A stretch of DNA of 35,437 nucleotides from CBDAPI01 sp964565865 (GTDB lineage: Bacteria > Acidobacteriota > UBA6911 > RPQK01 > CBDAPI01): contig CAZMGM010000022.1 in the NCBI GenBank assembly GCA_964565865.1, positions 1-35,437 of the forward strand. The letters are read 5' to 3'. The translations under genes and the position numbers were made by a program. Of this stretch, positions 31,772 to 35,437 are shown piece after piece; the stretch's first letter is position 1; each line of letters begins with the position of its first letter. The notes below the pieces were generated by a model. It saw nothing but the letters and a program-made list of their open reading frames with translations. It had not been told where the DNA came from and did no database searches.

Positions 31772-33181
31772 ATGAACAAGCAAAGGCGGATCTTCATTCT
31801 CCTGGGTGCAGTCGCCGTTCTGGCTGCCATCGTGGCATTCAGTGCCAACGCCAACCGGGAAAAGCCGATTGCCGTTCAGATCGGACAAGCCGAGCCGGTC
31901 CTCCAGTTAATTGCCAGAGTCAATGCCTCGGGCGAAATCAAGCCCAAGGAATATGTGGAGCTCCAAGCGGAAATCAGCGGTGTAATCACAGCACTTTATG
32001 TCGAAGAAGGCGACTTCGTCAGCAGGAACAACATCCTCCTCAAAATCGACCCCACCCAGACCTACACCCAGACGAGGGCCCAGAAAGCCTTGCTCCAGGC
32101 AGCGCTGATGGACGCCGCTAACGCCAGCGCCCAGATTGCCCTCCAGAAAGCCAACCTGGGCCGTGAGAAGGCCAGCGTCAGGGCAGCAGAGGCGGAGGTC
32201 CTCAAAGTTCGCCAGGCACTCGAACTCAGCACCAACAATTTCACCCGAAAACAGGAGCTTTTTGAGCAGAATCTGATCTCACGAGATCTCTATGACACCG
32301 CTATGCATGAGAAAGTGGCGGCAGAGTTGAACCTGATCTCAGCCGAGGCACGACTCGAGCAGGCCAAGGCTTCGCTAAACGTGGGCCTGGTAGTTTTGAA
32401 GCAGAACCGCAATTCTCACGAAGCCGCACTGAGTCGCGTAGAGCAGAATAGAGCTTCTCTGGCGCAGGCTCGAGACTCACTGTCCAAGACCATTATTCGA
32501 TCGCCCCTCACGGGAGTCATCACTCAGCTCAATGTGGAAGTAGGGGAAAGAGCTGTCCCGGGAACACTGAACAACCCGGCAGCAACCATCATGATGATTG
32601 CCGACTTGTCCATCATTGAAGCCGAGATCGAGGTCAATGAGACAGACATTGTAGCGATTGCGCTCAACCAGCATGCGATTGTCAACGTGGACGCGCTTCC
32701 GAACCAGCCGCTGGAAGGAACCGTCACCGAAATTGGCAACTCAGCCCTCCAGCGGCCCACCAACCAGGAAGCGAAAGAATTCAAGGTGGCGATCCGGCTC
32801 AACGACCCACCCGAGAGCCTTCTTCCCGGCCTGAGTTGCACGGCCGACATCACAACGGCCGTCAGGCAGAACGCGCTTTCCATTCCGATCCAGGCCCTGG
32901 TGGTTAGAGAGTTTGCCGTCGACAACAGCGGCGGTCTGCTCCACGATAATCCGGAGGAGACCGAGAGCGCGAAAAGAAAAGAAGAATTCGAGGGTGTTTT
33001 CGTTGTCCGGGAGAGGCGTGTCGAGTTCCATCCCGTCAAAACGGGCATCTCCAGTGAGACCCGTTTGGAAATCATTTCGGGGCTCGACAAGCGCTCTGAG
33101 ATTGTCACTGGCAGCTACAAAGCGCTGCGCGAGTTGAAGCACGGCGATCTCGTCAAAGCTCAAACCAGCAAGAAAGGCTAA
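31772..33181 (+). CDS. RND/MacA-type periplasmic adaptor (HlyD family)
   Basis: The 469-residue product has an N-terminal membrane segment (about 7-25) and the membrane-fusion-protein order: a lipoyl half (IKPKEYVELQAEISGVITALYVEEGDFVSRNNILLKID), a long alpha-helical hairpin rich in Ala, Gln and Leu (about 95-245), the second lipoyl half (IIRSPLTGVITQLNVEVGE), then beta-barrel (AEIEVNETDIVAI) and membrane-proximal parts. It is a periplasmic adaptor linking an inner-membrane pump to an outer-membrane channel. It starts at ATG 31772 behind GGAGGG. The ABC ATPase 10 bases downstream makes it a MacA-type partner. Transported substrate unknown. Confidence 0.88.
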   Translation: MNKQRRIFILLGAVAVLAAIVAFSANANREKPIAVQIGQAEPVLQLIARVNASGEIKPKEYVELQAEISGVITALYVEEGDFVSRNNILLKIDPTQTYTQTRAQKALLQAALMDAANASAQIALQKANLGREKASVRAAEAEVLKVRQALELSTNNFTRKQELFEQNLISRDLYDTAMHEKVAAELNLISAEARLEQAKASLNVGLVVLKQNRNSHEAALSRVEQNRASLAQARDSLSKTIIRSPLTGVITQLNVEVGERAVPGTLNNPAATIMMIADLSIIEAEIEVNETDIVAIALNQHAIVNVDALPNQPLEGTVTEIGNSALQRPTNQEAKEFKVAIRLNDPPESLLPGLSCTADITTAVRQNALSIPIQALVVREFAVDNSGGLLHDNPEETESAKRKEEFEGVFVVRERRVEFHPVKTGISSETRLEIISGLDKRSEIVTGSYKALRELKHGDLVKAQTSKKG

Positions 33182-33191
33182 GAGGCCAGGC

Positions 33192-33902
33192 GTGACTCCA
33201 GTACTCATTCGAACGGAAGACCTGTGGAAAACCTACGAGGTGGGCTCCGAGAAAATTCATGCCCTTCATGGAGTCACCTTCGACATCCGGACCAATGAAT
33301 ACTTGGCAATTATGGGACCCTCTGGTTCCGGCAAGTCAACCCTGATGAATCTGATCGGGTGCCTGGACACGCCCACCCGGGGCAAGTACTACCTGAATGG
33401 ACAGGTGGTCAGCGAAATGCACGACGATGAACTAGCGTATATTCGCAACCAGGAAATCGGGTTCGTTTTCCAAACCTTCAACCTGTTAGCCCGGGCCACG
33501 GCTTTGCAGAACGTGGAGCTTCCCCTCGTGTACTCCGGTACCGGAGCTACCCAGCGAAAAGCGAAAGCTGAAAGCGCTCTGGCGAAGGTCGAATTGAGCG
33601 ACCGCATGAGCCACCGTCCCAATGAACTCTCGGGCGGGCAGCGGCAAAGAGTGGCAATTGCCCGGGCACTTGTAAACGACCCCTCTATTCTGCTCGCAGA
33701 CGAGCCCACCGGAAACCTTGATTCCAAAACCAGCGTCGAGATCCTGTCACTCTTTGATCGACTCCACGAGCAAGGAAACACAATCGTACTCGTAACCCAC
33801 GAAAGCGATATCGCTGCCCGGGCCCACCGGATCGTCCAGCTCATGGACGGGAAAATCGAACGGGACGAGTCAACCCGAGATGCCGGGGCAGTCTCTCCCT
33901 GA
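33192..33902 (+). CDS. ABC transporter ATP-binding protein (MacB/LolD type)
   Basis: The 236-residue product is a complete ABC ATPase: Walker A GPSGSGKST (42-50), FQTFNLLARATALQNVELPL (Q-loop in the MacB/LolD/FtsE form), signature LSGGQRQRVAIARAL, Walker B ILLADEPTGNLD, and H-loop VTHE. It starts at GTG 33192, 10 bases after the adaptor stop. MacB in E. coli is fused to its FtsX-like permease; here only the ATPase is present, like the split form in other bacteria, but the permease that should follow is absent. The next gene is a tRNA on the other strand. Confidence 0.92.
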   Translation: MTPVLIRTEDLWKTYEVGSEKIHALHGVTFDIRTNEYLAIMGPSGSGKSTLMNLIGCLDTPTRGKYYLNGQVVSEMHDDELAYIRNQEIGFVFQTFNLLARATALQNVELPLVYSGTGATQRKAKAESALAKVELSDRMSHRPNELSGGQRQRVAIARALVNDPSILLADEPTGNLDSKTSVEILSLFDRLHEQGNTIVLVTHESDIAARAHRIVQLMDGKIERDESTRDAGAVSP

Positions 33903-33915
33903 AAATTTTTATGTG

Positions 33916-33943
33916 TTCCGGGTTCAAGAATTCGAATCCGGAA
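33916..33943 (+). terminator. Stem-loop after the adaptor-ATPase genes
   Basis: TTCCGG (33916-33921) pairs with CCGGAA (33938-33943), and the stem extends to ten pairs with one G-U. The loop is eight bases. It lies 14 bases after the ATPase stop. No U run follows, so an intrinsic terminator is only possible. Confidence 0.3.
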
Positions 33944-34130
33944 TCTACCGTAGCCCTTGGGTTGCCCGCAGGGAATCGACCGCTCGCTGGTGGGGCTCAG
34001 CGGGACCGCGGCCACCGTAACACCTGACATGCCAAGCGGCCTTCCCCTGACGTGGTCGGTGAGCTTGCTACCAGCCAAATCGAGGGGAGTTCTCGTGGAC
34101 ACAAAGGTTCACATTGCCAGGGTTGGGGTC

Positions 34131-34220
<90 letters not shown>

Positions 34221-34248
34221 GCTTGGAGGGCGGCTCGCAGGGCGTCTT

Positions 34249-34278
34249 ATTCTATGTAAACAGGCTCTCAGGGGTCAA
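34249..34278 (-). promoter_or_regulatory. Promoter of tRNA-Ser
   Basis: Minus strand: -35 TTGACC (34273-34278), 18-base spacer, -10 TAGAAT (34249-34254), each five of six. Start near 34242, about 22 bases above the mature tRNA. Confidence 0.6.
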
Positions 34279-34515
34279 TCGAGAGCGGCCGGCAAACCTG
34301 AATAACGGTCGTTTCCTCCAGGCGGAAGGTTCACACCTTTCTTCGCTCGATCACTGCCGGCCTTTCTCGAGAAGTGGGGACCCTTAACCCGCCTCTTCCA
34401 GCTCCTATTGCAGCTCCCATTGCGCCACCGGTCTGGCACCAAGGCTTGCATATCATCAGGAGCGTGCTGTACATAGGGACATTCTCCCGGCTGAGCCTTA
34501 GCTTTCTTAGATGGT

Positions 34516-35437
34516 ATGACCAACAACAAGTTTCAGTTGGCGGAAATCGAACACCTTAGAGCCCTCATCTCCCCCTACCTGCGCCGGACTCCCCTGCTGC
34601 CCTCTTTTCGCAGCCCGGATCTACTTCTTAAGGCGGAGTGTCTGCAGAACACGCACTCCTTCAAAGTTCGTGCTGCTGCCGGCCAGATCTTATCTCTTTC
34701 CGGGGACGAGCTGGAAGCGGGCCTCGTTACCTCCAGCTCCGGTAATTTCGGCCAGGCGGCGGCTTTTGTGGCATCGCGTGTGAATTGTCCACTGCAGGTT
34801 GTGATGCCCCGCAACAGCAACCCCCTCAAAGTCGATTTGACGCAGGGATGGGGAGCGAAAGTCGTTTACTGTGACAATGATTTCCAGGCCCGCCAAGCCA
34901 AAGTCGAACAGATCAAATCCTCACTGGGCACCACCGAAATCCATCCCTTCGAGCACCCTAGCGCGATCCTGGGAAACGCTTCTCTGGGGCTCGAAATGCT
35001 GGAGCAGAAACCTGGAATCCGCCACGTCGTGGTCCCCATCGGCGGGGGAGGCCTGATCAGTGGTGTCGCCCTGGCGGCCAAGCTTGTCCAACCCGAGGTT
35101 CAGATCTGGGGTGTGCAGCCGCAAGGGTCCAACGCGGCTTATCTGTCCTTTCTAGGCGAGCGAGTTCAACAACTGAAAAGTACTCACACCATCGCGGACG
35201 GGCTTCGCGCGAACCGGCCCGGAGACCTTACCTTCTCCCTGATCAAGCAGCACGTGGATTCTGTGGTAACCGTAGAAGAAGACAGCATCCTGGAGGCCGT
35301 AGCATGTTTTGTTGGGGAAGAAAAGCTGGTTGTAGAGCCGTCCGGTGCAGTGGGCCTGGCTGCGGTCCTGGAAGGCAAGGTCCCTGTTCAGGAGACGCTC
35401 CTCGTGTTGAGCGGTGGAAACATCGACCCAGCCCTTC
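34516..35437 (+). CDS. Threonine/serine dehydratase-like PLP enzyme (3' truncated by window edge)
   Basis: The frame is open from ATG 34516 to the end of the window (307 codons), with no stop; an upstream stop (TAG near 34474) excludes a longer N-terminus. It is a fold-type II PLP enzyme: PLP lysine Lys50 in HSFKVRAA, the substrate loop SSSGNFGQAAA, phosphate loop GGGGLISG, a DGLR segment, and the C-terminal cofactor motif SGGN near residue 301. The closest relatives by pattern are threonine ammonia-lyase and serine/threo-3-hydroxyaspartate dehydratase; the ACT domain of biosynthetic IlvA could lie beyond the window. No good Shine-Dalgarno is visible. The substrate cannot be fixed from these motifs. 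Confidence 0.8.
   Translation, partial: MTNNKFQLAEIEHLRALISPYLRRTPLLPSFRSPDLLLKAECLQNTHSFKVRAAAGQILSLSGDELEAGLVTSSSGNFGQAAAFVASRVNCPLQVVMPRNSNPLKVDLTQGWGAKVVYCDNDFQARQAKVEQIKSSLGTTEIHPFEHPSAILGNASLGLEMLEQKPGIRHVVVPIGGGGLISGVALAAKLVQPEVQIWGVQPQGSNAAYLSFLGERVQQLKSTHTIADGLRANRPGDLTFSLIKQHVDSVVTVEEDSILEAVACFVGEEKLVVEPSGAVGLAAVLEGKVPVQETLLVLSGGNIDPAL

Noticed and set aside
33916..33943. tRNA-like T arm (TTCGAAT) upstream of tRNA-Ser
   Set aside because: The bases around it do not pair as a T arm and no acceptor or anticodon stem can be found; it is part of a simple palindrome.
34374..34559. 61-codon plus-strand open frame before the dehydratase gene
   Set aside because: Low-complexity Pro-rich start, wrong frame relative to the real gene, no Shine-Dalgarno.

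Overview
The window looks like a chromosomal core region of a bacterium, most likely from the Acidobacteriota. The best clue is a pair of secreted von Willebrand factor A proteins (19231-20703 and 28579-29580). Both have the N-terminal VxLxVTA...L...DF.V.EDG layout and DxSGS metal site of the 'VWFA-related Acidobacterial domain' family. Moderate GC, a GyrB with the long Gram-negative-type insert and a predicted lipoprotein also point to a diderm. This assignment is an inference; no rRNA gene is present.

Layout. (1) 1-2403: end of a sugar mutarotase gene, an overlapping short-chain dehydrogenase, a small DUF370/RemA-like gene with a structured leader, and convergent thiD. (2) 2404-2545: two GGGGAC-type hairpins resembling REP elements. 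(3) 2558-3267: rpsR-rpsN, both without zinc-ligand cysteine sets, with a dyad over the putative -35. (4) 3454-4608: two small exported proteins (DUF2911, and a DUF6265-like lipoprotein). (5) 4689-16342, all on the minus strand: rpsU, a small membrane protein, a TPR protein, gyrA, gyrB, dnaN, dnaA, a candidate origin, an HU gene and rpsA. There is no recF between dnaN and gyrB. (6) 16697-20703, plus strand: prfA-prmC, folE and a VWA gene. (7) 20779-28510, minus strand: a TraB/PrgY-type membrane protein and a complete rrf2-sufBCDSUT iron-sulfur operon. (8) 28579-31531: second VWA gene, moaC, moeA. (9) 31772-33902: an RND/MacB-type adaptor and ABC ATPase with no permease gene beside them. (10) 34131-35437: tRNA-Ser(GCU) and the start of a threonine-dehydratase-like gene that runs off the window.

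Most genes are housekeeping: replication start and topology (dnaA, dnaN, gyrAB, HU), translation (S18, S14, S21, S1, RF1 and its methyltransferase, tRNA-Ser), cofactors (thiD, folE, moaC, moeA) and Fe-S assembly. The best-supported regulation is in the suf operon. A TTGACA-17-TAAGAT promoter is followed by ACTAAATTAGT, which resembles an IscR/Rrf2 operator, just upstream of an Rrf2 gene carrying four clustered cysteines.

I found no CRISPR array, prophage, defence island or transposase gene, and nothing I can defend as a wholly new system. The most interesting leads are the alternative ribosomal-protein pair with its operator-like dyad, the DUF370 leader (competing hairpins plus an apparent one-base frame conflict), the apparently leaderless VWA gene, the REP-like hairpin lying inside a signal peptide, and the small membrane and TPR genes overlapped with gyrA.
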